Positions 23,160-31,528 of a stretch of DNA of 44,060 bases are shown in pieces. The notes beneath the pieces are model-generated. The model saw only the letters and a program-made list of their open reading frames with translations. It ran no database searches and had not been told where the DNA came from. This stretch comes from an uncultured Lachnospiraceae bacterium (GTDB taxonomy: Bacteria; Bacillota; Clostridia; Lachnospirales; Lachnospiraceae): contig CAMZDG010000023.1 of assembly GCA_947305245.1 (NCBI GenBank), forward strand, positions 1 to 44,060, read 5' to 3'. Position numbers and translations under genes: made by a program. Numbering within the stretch: position 1 is the first letter of the stretch; each line of letters opens with the position of its first letter.

Positions 23160-23819
23160 TCATTCGGACGTGATCAGGCGTTCTTCCCGCTCCCGCTCAC
23201 CAAGCTCCAGTTTTCCTACGGAAACCTCGAATGCGACACGCTTTTCCATGGTCTCCTCATCCAGTTTTTTCACATATTCCCTGCTCTGGATCCTCCCCCA
23301 GATCATACAGCGGTCTCCCACCTGAAACCCGCCGGCATATCTGGCATTGCGTCCCCAGCAGATGCAAGGAATGTAGTCTGACTTTCCATATGGCCGGTTC
23401 ACCGCCAGCAACACGTCCGCGATCTCCCTGCCAAGAGGTGTCTTCCGATAGATGGGCGGCTTACAGATATATCCGTCCAGGAAGATCTGATTACTCTTTG
23501 CGCTCTCCTCCACCTCATCCACGAATTCGATCTCCCGCGCAAACACAGAGAGCACCAATCTGTTACGCCGCTCCTCATGCCTGTTATAGGAGCGGAACTG
23601 CCCGTTCACGCATACCAATGCCCCCCTGAAATCCGCCGTCACGTCGATCAATCTTTCCGAAGTCATCACCGGGATGACGTCATAACTCTCACTCAGCCTT
23701 TGTACCCTCACTTCCATCATGTAGAAGCCCTCTCCAAAAATCTCGTGGCTAAAGGAAAAATCGCTCACGATCTCTCCCATCACCGTCACCTGGTTGTTTT
23801 CGATCACCTTATCCGTCAC
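23160..23819 (-). CDS. Double-OB-fold single-stranded-DNA-binding protein
   Basis: The 219-residue product looks like two SSB-type OB folds in tandem. The first (about 5-95) includes NQVTVMGEIV, GFYMMEVRVQRLS and VNGQFRSYNRHEERRNRLVLSVFA. The second (about 105-200) includes IFLDGYICKPPIYRKTPLGREIADVLLAVNR, CICWGRNARYAG and VGDRCMIWGRIQSREY. The usual acidic SSB tail tip that recruits repair proteins (DDxIPF type) is absent; it ends EREREERLITSE. It is therefore a specialised paralogue, not the replicative SSB. GTG at 23817-23819 fits the ribosome site GGGAG at eight bases; the longer frame with upstream ATGs is less likely. Confidence 0.75.
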   Translation of the reverse strand: MTDKVIENNQVTVMGEIVSDFSFSHEIFGEGFYMMEVRVQRLSESYDVIPVMTSERLIDVTADFRGALVCVNGQFRSYNRHEERRNRLVLSVFAREIEFVDEVEESAKSNQIFLDGYICKPPIYRKTPLGREIADVLLAVNRPYGKSDYIPCICWGRNARYAGGFQVGDRCMIWGRIQSREYVKKLDEETMEKRVAFEVSVGKLELGEREREERLITSE

Positions 23820-23997
23820 AATTGTTTCTCCCTTCTTCCTCATATTGCCTTGTTCGAAAACGCTGCTTACGTTTCCCGTCCGCAATAACATTTATACACT
23901 AGTTCCGCCCCAAATAAAACCAAATCCCGTCGCATAATCCCGACGTTATTCGCCAGATTGGCGCATTTTCCCCCGCGAAAATTTCCTTAATTAGTTC

Positions 23998-24026
23998 TTG
24001 AAACAGAAAAAAAATAGTGCTATACT
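23998..24026 (+). promoter_or_regulatory. sigma-A type promoter of typA
   Basis: TTGAAA (23998-24003) and TATACT (24021-24026) are 17 bases apart with an A-rich spacer. The leader to the chosen ATG is about 64 bases. Confidence 0.78.
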
Positions 24027-24096
24027 GTAACAGTTTGAGAAAAAAGTGCTGTTTTTAAGGGATTCCGGACTTTTCGGAATGAAAGGATTTGGATTT

Positions 24097-25929
24097 ATGA
24101 GACAAAAAAGAGAAGACGTACGTAACATAGCCATCATTGCTCACGTAGACCATGGCAAGACCACCCTCGTGGATGAACTCTTAAAGCAAAGCGGCGTATT
24201 TCGCGAAGGACAGGAGGTTGCCGAGCGCGTCATGGACTCCAATGACATTGAGCGCGAGCGCGGCATCACCATTCTTTCCAAGAACACTGCCGTGACCTAT
24301 AAGGGCACGAAGATCAACATCATCGACACCCCCGGCCATGCGGATTTCGGCGGCGAGGTAGAGCGCGTACTGAAGATGGTAAACGGCGTGATCCTTGTGG
24401 TGGACGCGTTCGAAGGCGCAATGCCCCAGACGAAGTTCGTGCTCCGCAAGGCACTGGAATTAAAGCTCCCCGTGATCGTTTGCATCAACAAGATCGACCG
24501 TCCTGAGGCCCGTCCTGAGGAGGTTGTGGACGAGGTTCTCGAGCTCTTCCTTGAGCTTGACGCGGACGACTCCCAGCTGGACTGCCCCTTTGTCTATGCA
24601 TCGGCGAAGGCCGGCATCGCTTCCCTCGAGGCAGAGACGCCCGGCACCAACATGGAGCCTCTCTTTGAGACGATCCTGAATTATATTCCCGCTCCCGAGG
24701 GGGACCCCGAGGCAGGAACCCAGGTACTGATCAGTACCATCGATTATAACGAATATGTCGGACGCATCGGCGTCGGCAAGGTCGACAACGGTACCATCAA
24801 GGTGAACCAGGAGGTTGTGATCTGCAACCATCATGAGCCAGACAAGCAGGTCAAGGTGAAGGTCAGCAAGCTCTATGAGTTTGACGGCTTAAACAAGGTG
24901 GAAGTCAAGGAGGCAGGCATCGGTTCCATCGTGGCCATCTCCGGCATCACCGACATTCACATCGGCGACACCCTCTGCTCTCCGGAAGCCGTGGAGCCCA
25001 TCCCCTTCCAGAAGATCAGTGAGCCCACCATCGCCATGCATTTCCTGGTAAATGACTCTCCCCTTGCCGGTCAGGAAGGAAAGTACGTGACAAGCCGCCA
25101 TCTGCGTGAGCGTCTGTTCCGCGAGCTCAACACGGACGTTTCCCTTCGCGTGGAGGAGACGGATGAGACGGATTGCTTTAAGGTGTCTGGACGCGGCGAG
25201 CTGCACCTCTCCGTTCTGATCGAAAACATGCGCCGTGAAGGCTTTGAATTTGCCGTAAGTAAGGCAGAAGTCCTTTATCATCATGATGAAAACGGAAAGC
25301 TCCTCGAGCCCATGGAGCTCGCTTATATCGACGTGCCCAATGATTATGCTGGCGCCGTCATTGAAAAGCTCGGCCAGAGGAAGGGCGAACTTCGTAACAT
25401 GGGCGCCATCTCCGGCGGCACCTATACCAGACTTGAGTTTTCCATCCCCGCAAGAGGCCTCATCGGCTACCGCGGCGAATTCCTGACGGATACCAAGGGA
25501 AATGGAATTTTGAATACCGTTTATGACGGTTATGCCCCCTACAAGGGAGACATCCAGTACAGAAAGCAGGGCAGCCTGATCGCCTTCGAGCCTGGCGAAG
25601 CCATTACCTACGGCCTGTTCAACGCACAGGAGCGCGGCCTGCTCTTCATCGGGCCCGGCGAAAAGGTATACTCCGGCATGGTGGTTGGCCAGACCGGCCG
25701 CAGCGAGGACATTGAGATCAACGTGTGCAAGAAAAAGCAGTTGACCAACACCCGTTCCTCTTCCGCTGACGAAGCGCTCCGCCTGGTTCCGCCGAAAATC
25801 CTGTCTCTCGAGCAGGCACTGGATTTCATCGATACGGACGAGCTCCTCGAGGTAACGCCAAAGAGCCTTCGCATTCGCAAGAAGATCCTTGATCCCACGC
25901 TTAGAAAGCGCGCAAGCTTCAAGAAGTAA
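24097..25929 (+). CDS. typA: Translational GTPase BipA/TypA
   Basis: BipA is an EF-G-like GTPase that helps 50S ribosome assembly, especially at low temperature or under stress. The 610-residue product has G1 AHVDHGKT (15-22), the switch I GITI region ([14 protein letters not shown]), G3 [13 protein letters not shown]4 NKIDR and G5 [12 protein letters not shown]-like domains III and V and the BipA-specific C-terminal domain follow ([31 protein letters not shown], and ...[11 protein letters not shown]). The ATG with AAAGGA upstream matches the family start; an open frame extends 17 codons earlier. A bidirectional terminator follows. Confidence 0.96.
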   Translation: MRQKREDVRNIAIIAHVDHGKTTLVDELLKQSGVFREGQEVAERVMDSNDIERERGITILSKNTAVTYKGTKINIIDTPGHADFGGEVERVLKMVNGVILVVDAFEGAMPQTKFVLRKALELKLPVIVCINKIDRPEARPEEVVDEVLELFLELDADDSQLDCPFVYASAKAGIASLEAETPGTNMEPLFETILNYIPAPEGDPEAGTQVLISTIDYNEYVGRIGVGKVDNGTIKVNQEVVICNHHEPDKQVKVKVSKLYEFDGLNKVEVKEAGIGSIVAISGITDIHIGDTLCSPEAVEPIPFQKISEPTIAMHFLVNDSPLAGQEGKYVTSRHLRERLFRELNTDVSLRVEETDETDCFKVSGRGELHLSVLIENMRREGFEFAVSKAEVLYHHDENGKLLEPMELAYIDVPNDYAGAVIEKLGQRKGELRNMGAISGGTYTRLEFSIPARGLIGYRGEFLTDTKGNGILNTVYDGYAPYKGDIQYRKQGSLIAFEPGEAITYGLFNAQERGLLFIGPGEKVYSGMVVGQTGRSEDIEINVCKKKQLTNTRSSSADEALRLVPPKILSLEQALDFIDTDELLEVTPKSLRIRKKILDPTLRKRASFKK

Positions 25930-25949
25930 ACGTATAATTTTGCCAAAGA

Positions 25950-25990
25950 AAAACGCCACGGGTTCCATCCCATGGCGTTTTGTTTTTATT
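25950..25990. terminator. Bidirectional terminator between typA and the acyltransferase gene
   Basis: AAAACGCCACGGG pairs with CCCATGGCGTTTT with one mismatch. T runs follow on both strands. The stop codon of the minus-strand gene (25986) lies just beside the stem. Confidence 0.85.
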
Positions 25991-27107
25991 TCGTCTGCGT
26001 ATGTTTTTGAAAAAGGACCTTCCGGAATTTTAGGACTCCGTACTCCACGGAAAGGAAGGCGGAGGCCACGAGAAAGCATGGAATGAGTTCTAAGAGCCAG
26101 AACAAAAGGTGTGAGTTCACAAGACCAAGCAGCCAGTCCTTCGTAAGCTCATAAGTGAAAAGATGCGTAAGCCACAGGTAAGCGCAAAGACGTCCCACTC
26201 CGCCAAGAAGGGAGGCGATGGGCGCCATCCCCCCTAATAGGAGCAAGGTCCCGACGATAAAGACTGGAACAAAGAGGAAATCGAGTCTCGCATAGGCGGG
26301 AGAATCGGCAAGAAGCATTCTCACTGCCATGACAAGCGCTACCAGGAAAACGCCAAGGAGCACCCGAACGCCCGTCGCCAGCTTTGACAGCTTTGAAAAA
26401 AGCCATTCAAATACCCCTACTTTCGCGAGGAGCCAGCCCACGAAAAAGATCAGCACGAACGCGATCCTGATCAGGTCAAGGAAGGATTTTAGGGCCTCTC
26501 GCGGGCCCGGCAGGATTATGGCAAGAAGAAGCCATACAAGTCCTCCCAGGATCAGACAGCCAAAGAAAACTGCCTGCGCTCCCCCGCCTTTTCCAAGCGA
26601 TGAGACCTTCCATCCCTTGCTCCGAAGGGTCTCAAAAAACCGCAGAAAGCTCTCCCAGAGCGCAAGCATAAGAAGCATCATCACATATTGCTGCACGTAC
26701 CAGAAGGCCCCGTTATAGCTCGTCTCAATGCAGAAGAAATTGCGCAAAAATTCCTTCCAGACAAAGGTTCTCCTTCCCAAGTCAAAGAACAGTCCCATGA
26801 ACAAAAGCAGCACGGCCCAATATCGTAAAAGTAGCCCAAGGATCTGCTGCAGACAGGGCCGGATCACGGATCCCTTCTTTTGCTCCAACACCTTGCACAT
26901 CCCGTACCCGCTCACGAATGCGAAGACGCCGACACAGATCTTCCCAAACCACGCAAATCGGACCACCCACTGCGGATCCCAGAAGGAAAGGCTCTCCCCA
27001 TAGATGGAGAGATCATTAAAAAAATGATGATGGATCATGAGCAGGATCGCAAGACCCTGCAACTGTGCCGATTGTTCTTTTGTCATTCCTAGTGTTTTTT
27101 TCTCCAT
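25986..27107 (-). CDS. Acyltransferase-3 family membrane protein
   Basis: The 373-residue product has about ten hydrophobic helices and the start typical of the acyltransferase-3 (OafA/NolL) family. That start is a charged N-terminus followed by LQGLAILLMIHHHFFNDL, with the conserved histidine region, then GKICVGVFAFVSGYGM. Such proteins transfer acyl groups (often O-acetyl) onto extracytoplasmic sugars; the substrate cannot be told. It shares the minus strand with the GH13/GT4/membrane genes upstream, 78 bases away, so it may be the last gene of that operon. No convincing promoter of its own was seen. Confidence 0.8.
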   Translation of the reverse strand: MEKKTLGMTKEQSAQLQGLAILLMIHHHFFNDLSIYGESLSFWDPQWVVRFAWFGKICVGVFAFVSGYGMCKVLEQKKGSVIRPCLQQILGLLLRYWAVLLLFMGLFFDLGRRTFVWKEFLRNFFCIETSYNGAFWYVQQYVMMLLMLALWESFLRFFETLRSKGWKVSSLGKGGGAQAVFFGCLILGGLVWLLLAIILPGPREALKSFLDLIRIAFVLIFFVGWLLAKVGVFEWLFSKLSKLATGVRVLLGVFLVALVMAVRMLLADSPAYARLDFLFVPVFIVGTLLLLGGMAPIASLLGGVGRLCAYLWLTHLFTYELTKDWLLGLVNSHLLFWLLELIPCFLVASAFLSVEYGVLKFRKVLFQKHTQTK

Positions 27108-27185
27108 CTGTGATCGATCTGTCTCTTTCCCAAAATAAATCTAGTTTACACTGCCCTGCCACTGAAAATGTACCCGGCACGTGCG

Positions 27186-28850
27186 TCACACGCGATAGAC
27201 TCGCGCCTCATAAGGCCGAAACCATCCCTGCTCTCCCTCCGGCAGTCCGTCCAGTCGTCCGGACGCATGACTCCCCCTGGGGTAATTGCAAAGGAGCAGC
27301 TTTCTCTTCCGTCCCACATATTCCTTTGGAAGCTTTACGCGAACAGGCTTATCCGAGAAGGAACAAATGATCAGGCATCGCACGTCGCAAAGCTTTCTCT
27401 CATACATATAAATCTGCTTACTATCCGGGAAATACTCCCGATAGCTCCCCCACAGGAGCACGTTGCTGGTCTTCCGAAGCCTTAAGCACTTCCGGCAGAA
27501 ATTCAGGATGCTGTAGGGATCCTTTTCTTCTTCCTCCACGTTGACCGTGGTATAGTTCGGATTGACGTAGAACCAAGGCTCCTTCTCGGAAAAGCCTGCA
27601 TGGGGCCCCGCGTTCCACTGCATGGGCGTGCGCGAGCTGTCCCTGCTGGAATGCCAGATCCTCTCAAGCCTTTTTTCAATGGAATCCTTGATATGATACC
27701 GGTTGAAATTCGTCAGGGAACTTACGTCCACGTACTGATCGATGGACTTCAGCCTGATGTTTGTCATGCCGATCTCCTGCCCCTGATAGACGAATGGCGT
27801 CCCCTGCTGGAAGAGATAACATGCCGCCAGCATGGTGCCGCTGGCACGCCAGTATTTCTCATCGCCATACCTGCTGATCACCCTGGGATGATCATGATTT
27901 TCGAGATATAGCGCATTCCAGCCCCTGCCGTTCAAGGCATTCTGCCACTTGGTAAATGCCTTTTTCAGCTTCACCAGAGAAAACGGCCTGTGCACGTACT
28001 CCGTATAGATGCAGTCCGCCATCATGTGGTCAAAGGAAAACATCATGTCCAAGGATTTCTTGGGCCCCGTCAGGTATTTCAGCGCCGATTTCACCGTGGT
28101 CAGCGGGCCTTCTCCCAACTGAAAACAGTCATAATCCTTGCAGACCTCGCGGAATTCCTCCATATATTCATAAATGTGCGGACCGTCTTTATAATATGGC
28201 AGCCCGTTCACGGCCGGCAGAAACGGCAGGCCGTTTGGCAGCTTTTCATGCTTGGAGATGAAATTGATCACGTCCTCGCGGAAGCCGTCCACGCCCATAT
28301 CCAGCCAGAAGCGCAGGATCCCCTTGACCTCCTCCCGCACCTTCGGATTGTCCATGTTCAGGTCGGGCTGCTTTTTCGCGAATATATGCAGATAATACTG
28401 CTTTCTGACCTCGTCATATTCCCAGGCCTTCCCCTCAAAGAGGGAGTCCCAGTTGTTTGGCTTGTCACGCCAGATATAATAATCACTGTAGGGATTGTCC
28501 TTCCCTTTTCGGCTCTCCTGAAACCATGGGTGCTCGTCGGAAGTATGATTGACCACCAGGTCCATGATGACCTTTAAACCCAGGGAATGCGCCTTGGCAA
28601 GTACCTTTTGAAACTGTTCCAGGTCGCCGTAATCCGGATGAATGTTACGGTAGTCTGAGATGTCATACCCGAAATCCGCGTTTGGAGACGGGTAGATGGG
28701 TGAAAACCAGATCCCGTCCACCCCCAGGGACTTAATGTACTCCAGCTTCTCATAGACGCCGTACAGGTCGCCGATGCCGTCCCCGTTGCCATCCTTAAAA
28801 CTTCTGATCCAAATCTGATAAAAGGACTTCTCCTTATACCAATCGCTCAC
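27186..28850 (-). CDS. GH13 alpha-glucosidase, likely alpha-1,6-specific
   Basis: This cytoplasmic-type (no signal peptide) glycoside hydrolase family 13 enzyme resembles oligo-1,6-glucosidase. The 554-residue product has the calcium-loop segment DGNGDGIGDL, region I DLVVNHTSDEHPW, region II with nucleophile D193 (GFREDVINF), the acid/base E247 (LGEGPL) and the stabiliser D320 (ENHDHPR). The valine after the nucleophile matches isomaltase-type members. The usual Met or Ile before the nucleophile is Glu, and His replaces the usual Gln in region IV. I chose GTG at 28848-28850, eight bases after AAGAAGG. It follows the GT4 gene by 25 bases. Confidence 0.92.
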   Translation of the reverse strand: MSDWYKEKSFYQIWIRSFKDGNGDGIGDLYGVYEKLEYIKSLGVDGIWFSPIYPSPNADFGYDISDYRNIHPDYGDLEQFQKVLAKAHSLGLKVIMDLVVNHTSDEHPWFQESRKGKDNPYSDYYIWRDKPNNWDSLFEGKAWEYDEVRKQYYLHIFAKKQPDLNMDNPKVREEVKGILRFWLDMGVDGFREDVINFISKHEKLPNGLPFLPAVNGLPYYKDGPHIYEYMEEFREVCKDYDCFQLGEGPLTTVKSALKYLTGPKKSLDMMFSFDHMMADCIYTEYVHRPFSLVKLKKAFTKWQNALNGRGWNALYLENHDHPRVISRYGDEKYWRASGTMLAACYLFQQGTPFVYQGQEIGMTNIRLKSIDQYVDVSSLTNFNRYHIKDSIEKRLERIWHSSRDSSRTPMQWNAGPHAGFSEKEPWFYVNPNYTTVNVEEEEKDPYSILNFCRKCLRLRKTSNVLLWGSYREYFPDSKQIYMYERKLCDVRCLIICSFSDKPVRVKLPKEYVGRKRKLLLCNYPRGSHASGRLDGLPEGEQGWFRPYEARVYRV

Positions 28851-28875
28851 TGAAAACACCTTCTTCTTATGTTTC

Positions 28876-30399
28876 TTATTTATCGTTTTGCACCCAGGAC
28901 TTCACCGTCTCCTTCGTCTCCTGAATGCGCTCTGAAATATTCTCCTTCGTGTCTTGGATGCGCCCCGTGATACTGTCCTTCGTGTCCTGGATGCGCTCCG
29001 TGATACTGTCCTTCGTGTCCTGGATCTTCTCCGTGATGTTATCCTTGGTCTTTCTGACGCCCGCCACCAGCGTATCCTTCGCCTCCGTGATGCTCTCCCT
29101 GGCTTCGCCGATATTCTCGAGCATACCGTCATAAAACCGCCTGGGCGCGCGGAACACCTTGTCCGTGGCCACCACCAGTCCGGAGGCCATGGTGATAAAG
29201 TGATCGGAGGTTTGATACTTTCGTCCGGTCATGGAGCAGCTTTGATGAAGCTCGATCACGTCTCCATAGCGGTCCACTGCCTGATGCACCGCGCTCTCCC
29301 AGGAAAGATAGATCTCATCCATGGCATTTTGTCCCACCTGATGCACCCGGTCCATGTCCTTGCATGCCTCCCGAAGGCATCTGGCCATGTCCAGCGGATT
29401 CTCGTCGATCAGATACCCGTTGCGCAGGTCCGTGATCCCTTCCGCAGCGCAAGAGCCCCGGATCAACACGCTGGCAATGCCGCAGGCCGCCGCCTCCCGG
29501 ACCACCAGCCCGTTCGTGTCATAAGTGGACGGAAAAAGGAACAGGTCCGCCCGCGTATTCCAGGCGCGAAGCTCATTCCTGTCATAGATCGCCCCGGTAA
29601 AGATCACCTTACCTGAAAGCCCCAGCTCGGTAACCCTTGCCTGCAATTCCTCCGCATCCGGACCGCTTCCCACAAAGATCATCCGAAAGTCCATGCCTTC
29701 ATCAAAGAGGATCTTTAGGGCGTCCAGGATCAGCGGTAACCCTTTATACTTGATGATTCTTCCGACAAACAAAAAGACCGGCACGCCCTCCGGCAGGTCA
29801 TATCCCTTGGTCACCTGCGCCACCAATAAATCCTCGACTCTTCCCTTTGCGAAATCCACGCCGTTTGGCATCACGCGGTAGCGCCCCTCATAGCCCAGGG
29901 AGCGAAGATTTTCCCCTGCGCCGCCGCTGACCACCCAGACCTCGTCGCAGGCAGAGATGTTGTCCACCAAGGTCTTGATACTCTCCTTTTGCAGGAATTT
30001 CGCCTTCATGGCCCTGGCGATGTCCACGTCAAATTTCGTGTGATAGGTAAAGATGATCGGCGCGTCCGTCTCCTTTCGGAGCACCCGCGCCATCAGCGTT
30101 GACGACACGGGACAGTGGCTGTGGATCACGTCCGGCCCGAATGCCGCCATCTCCTCGATCGCCTTTACGGCGAAGGGATTGCCCGTGCGATAACCGCTGA
30201 CGATCGCTGTCGTGTCAAAGCTCTGATACGGAACGACGGGATAGGGATACCCGTCATACTGTTCCTCCGGATAACGGGGCGTGCCCACCATGGGCTGCGC
30301 GAGCCCTTCCTCCTGCATGATCCTGGCATAATTCAGGACCACGTTCGCCACGCCGTCGATCACGGGCGGAAACGAATCATTTAACAGCGTCACCTTCAT
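28876..30399 (-). CDS. GT4 glycosyltransferase with an 11-residue-repeat tail
   Basis: The first 380 residues form a GT-B fold enzyme of family GT4: NDSFPPVIDGVANVV at the start, the HSHCPVSSTLMARVL and FTYHTKFDVDIARA segments, MPNGVDF, FVGRIIKYKGLPLIL, and TNGLVVREAAACG as the nucleotide-sugar E-x7-E-like motif (with Asp in the first position). Relatives make glycosyl-diacylglycerols or other glycolipids, a plausible but unproved role. Residues about 432-500 are an amphipathic 11-residue repeat (ITERIQDTKDS type), resembling membrane-associated helices. The ATG at 30397-30399 is 23 bases inside the end of the upstream gene. Confidence 0.85.
   Translation of the reverse strand: MKVTLLNDSFPPVIDGVANVVLNYARIMQEEGLAQPMVGTPRYPEEQYDGYPYPVVPYQSFDTTAIVSGYRTGNPFAVKAIEEMAAFGPDVIHSHCPVSSTLMARVLRKETDAPIIFTYHTKFDVDIARAMKAKFLQKESIKTLVDNISACDEVWVVSGGAGENLRSLGYEGRYRVMPNGVDFAKGRVEDLLVAQVTKGYDLPEGVPVFLFVGRIIKYKGLPLILDALKILFDEGMDFRMIFVGSGPDAEELQARVTELGLSGKVIFTGAIYDRNELRAWNTRADLFLFPSTYDTNGLVVREAAACGIASVLIRGSCAAEGITDLRNGYLIDENPLDMARCLREACKDMDRVHQVGQNAMDEIYLSWESAVHQAVDRYGDVIELHQSCSMTGRKYQTSDHFITMASGLVVATDKVFRAPRRFYDGMLENIGEARESITEAKDTLVAGVRKTKDNITEKIQDTKDSITERIQDTKDSITGRIQDTKENISERIQETKETVKSWVQNDK
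28906..29037 (-). repeat. 33-base tandem repeat encoding the GT4 amphipathic tail
   Basis: Four in-frame 33-base units encode ITEKIQDTKDS, ITERIQDTKDS, ITGRIQDTKEN and ISERIQETKET. The 11-residue period gives a helix with aligned Ile and Thr on one side and charges on the other. Confidence 0.85.
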
Positions 30400-31444
30400 G
30401 ATCGGTGTCACCTTCCTTTTCTTCCCATACTCCTGGCCCATACCACATGCGAATATTTTCCTCCCCCTTCTCCTTCGCAAGCTCCTCGGCCTCCTTGACC
30501 TTTCTGCTGAGCAGATTGATCAGCTTTGAGGTCTCTTCCTTCTTCACGCTTAAGGTGCGAAGCAAAAACAGCTCCGAAATACGCCGTGCGGAAGGCCAGT
30601 CAGAATTGATATATGCCATCCAAACAAATTTTATGCCAATCAGTAATACATAGAAAAATACAAAGAGCAGGATCACGCCCAGCGCATACAGGATCGGGTT
30701 GGAAGTCGTGGAAAACCCTTTGAAAAGCAGGGCGCAAAACAGCATGCCAAGGATGCATCCCACCGTCATTCCAAAGCCCAGCTGGAACCACTTTTTCATG
30801 TCTGCCTGTTCTTTTCGATATCTTTCCAGGAGCTCTCTTTCCCTTTTTAGTTCCTCCTCCATCCGATAGGATCTCCCAAGAAAGATGTCCTTATATCGTT
30901 TGGAATCCTCAAAGGGCTTTTCATAAACGACGCGAAATCCTCCAATGGTCGCGAATAACAGGAGTCCCGCGCAGAGTACAATACCGCCGACAAAGGATAA
31001 GATCCCGTGGCTTTGCCTCACTTCCTCCTTCGTCACCTGCCAGAAATACGTCTTCCCGTCAATCTTCTCCACCCGCGCGATCATCGAGACCGTATCACCC
31101 ATGCCCTGCCCATTCCTCCAGGACTCCAGCTTTGTGATCAGGTTCTTATTGCTGACCAGCACGGGAACTTCCTTACTCTCTCCGAGCAGCAGGTAATAAA
31201 GCTGATACTCCTGCGCGAACGTCAAAAAAAAGGCAGTGGAATTGCGATCTCCCTGGGGAGCCAGGGCGCCGCTTGTAATGGTCACGTAGCTTCCCTGCCG
31301 CATCAGATCTGCGTTAAACTCCGTCAGTTCCTTCGGAAGGTGATACCGCACGATCTCCACCAGATAGAGGAACATTAGCATCAGTCCCGTCGCAACTAAG
31401 ATCAACGTAAATTGAAAAAATTTCGAAACCTGATAACGCTTCAC
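30377..31444 (-). CDS. Unknown four-helix membrane protein
   Basis: The family is not recognised. The product of about 355 residues has hydrophobic helices near 10-30, 145-165, 235-255 and 260-285. A roughly 110-residue extracytoplasmic segment lies between the first two (containing YYLLLGESKEVPVLVSNKNLI), with a charged cytoplasmic helix (RYKDIFLGRSYRMEEELKRE...) and a cytoplasmic tail. GTG at 31442-31444 was preferred because GGGGGA lies seven bases upstream; an ATG and another GTG lie 6 and 15 bases earlier. It opens the operon with GT4 and GH13 and has its own promoter. Its end overlaps the GT4 start, which suggests coupled expression. Confidence 0.65.
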   Translation of the reverse strand: MKRYQVSKFFQFTLILVATGLMLMFLYLVEIVRYHLPKELTEFNADLMRQGSYVTITSGALAPQGDRNSTAFFLTFAQEYQLYYLLLGESKEVPVLVSNKNLITKLESWRNGQGMGDTVSMIARVEKIDGKTYFWQVTKEEVRQSHGILSFVGGIVLCAGLLLFATIGGFRVVYEKPFEDSKRYKDIFLGRSYRMEEELKRERELLERYRKEQADMKKWFQLGFGMTVGCILGMLFCALLFKGFSTTSNPILYALGVILLFVFFYVLLIGIKFVWMAYINSDWPSARRISELFLLRTLSVKKEETSKLINLLSRKVKEAEELAKEKGEENIRMWYGPGVWEEKEGDTDHEGDAVK

Positions 31445-31477
31445 CGTCATTTCCCCCACATGCCTGACTCTCCCTCT

Positions 31478-31506
31478 ATTTTAGTTTTCTTTCCCCCATA
31501 CGTCAA
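31478..31506 (-). promoter_or_regulatory. sigma-A type promoter of the membrane protein/GT4/GH13 operon
   Basis: TTGACG (31501-31506) and TAAAAT (31478-31483) on the minus strand are 17 bases apart. Confidence 0.75.
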
Positions 31507-31508
31507 TC

Positions 31509-31528
31509 GAAAAGAGGGAAAGTCCCCC
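31509..31528 (-). terminator. Weak terminator after spoIVB
   Basis: Directly after the spoIVB stop a short GGGGG/CCCTC stem (one G-U pair) is followed by TTTTCG on the minus strand. The stem is only five pairs. Confidence 0.35.

Noticed and set aside
24889..26079. A 396-codon minus-strand open frame opposite typA
   Set aside because: It is antisense to a certain BipA gene, crosses the terminator after it, and has no recognisable domain.
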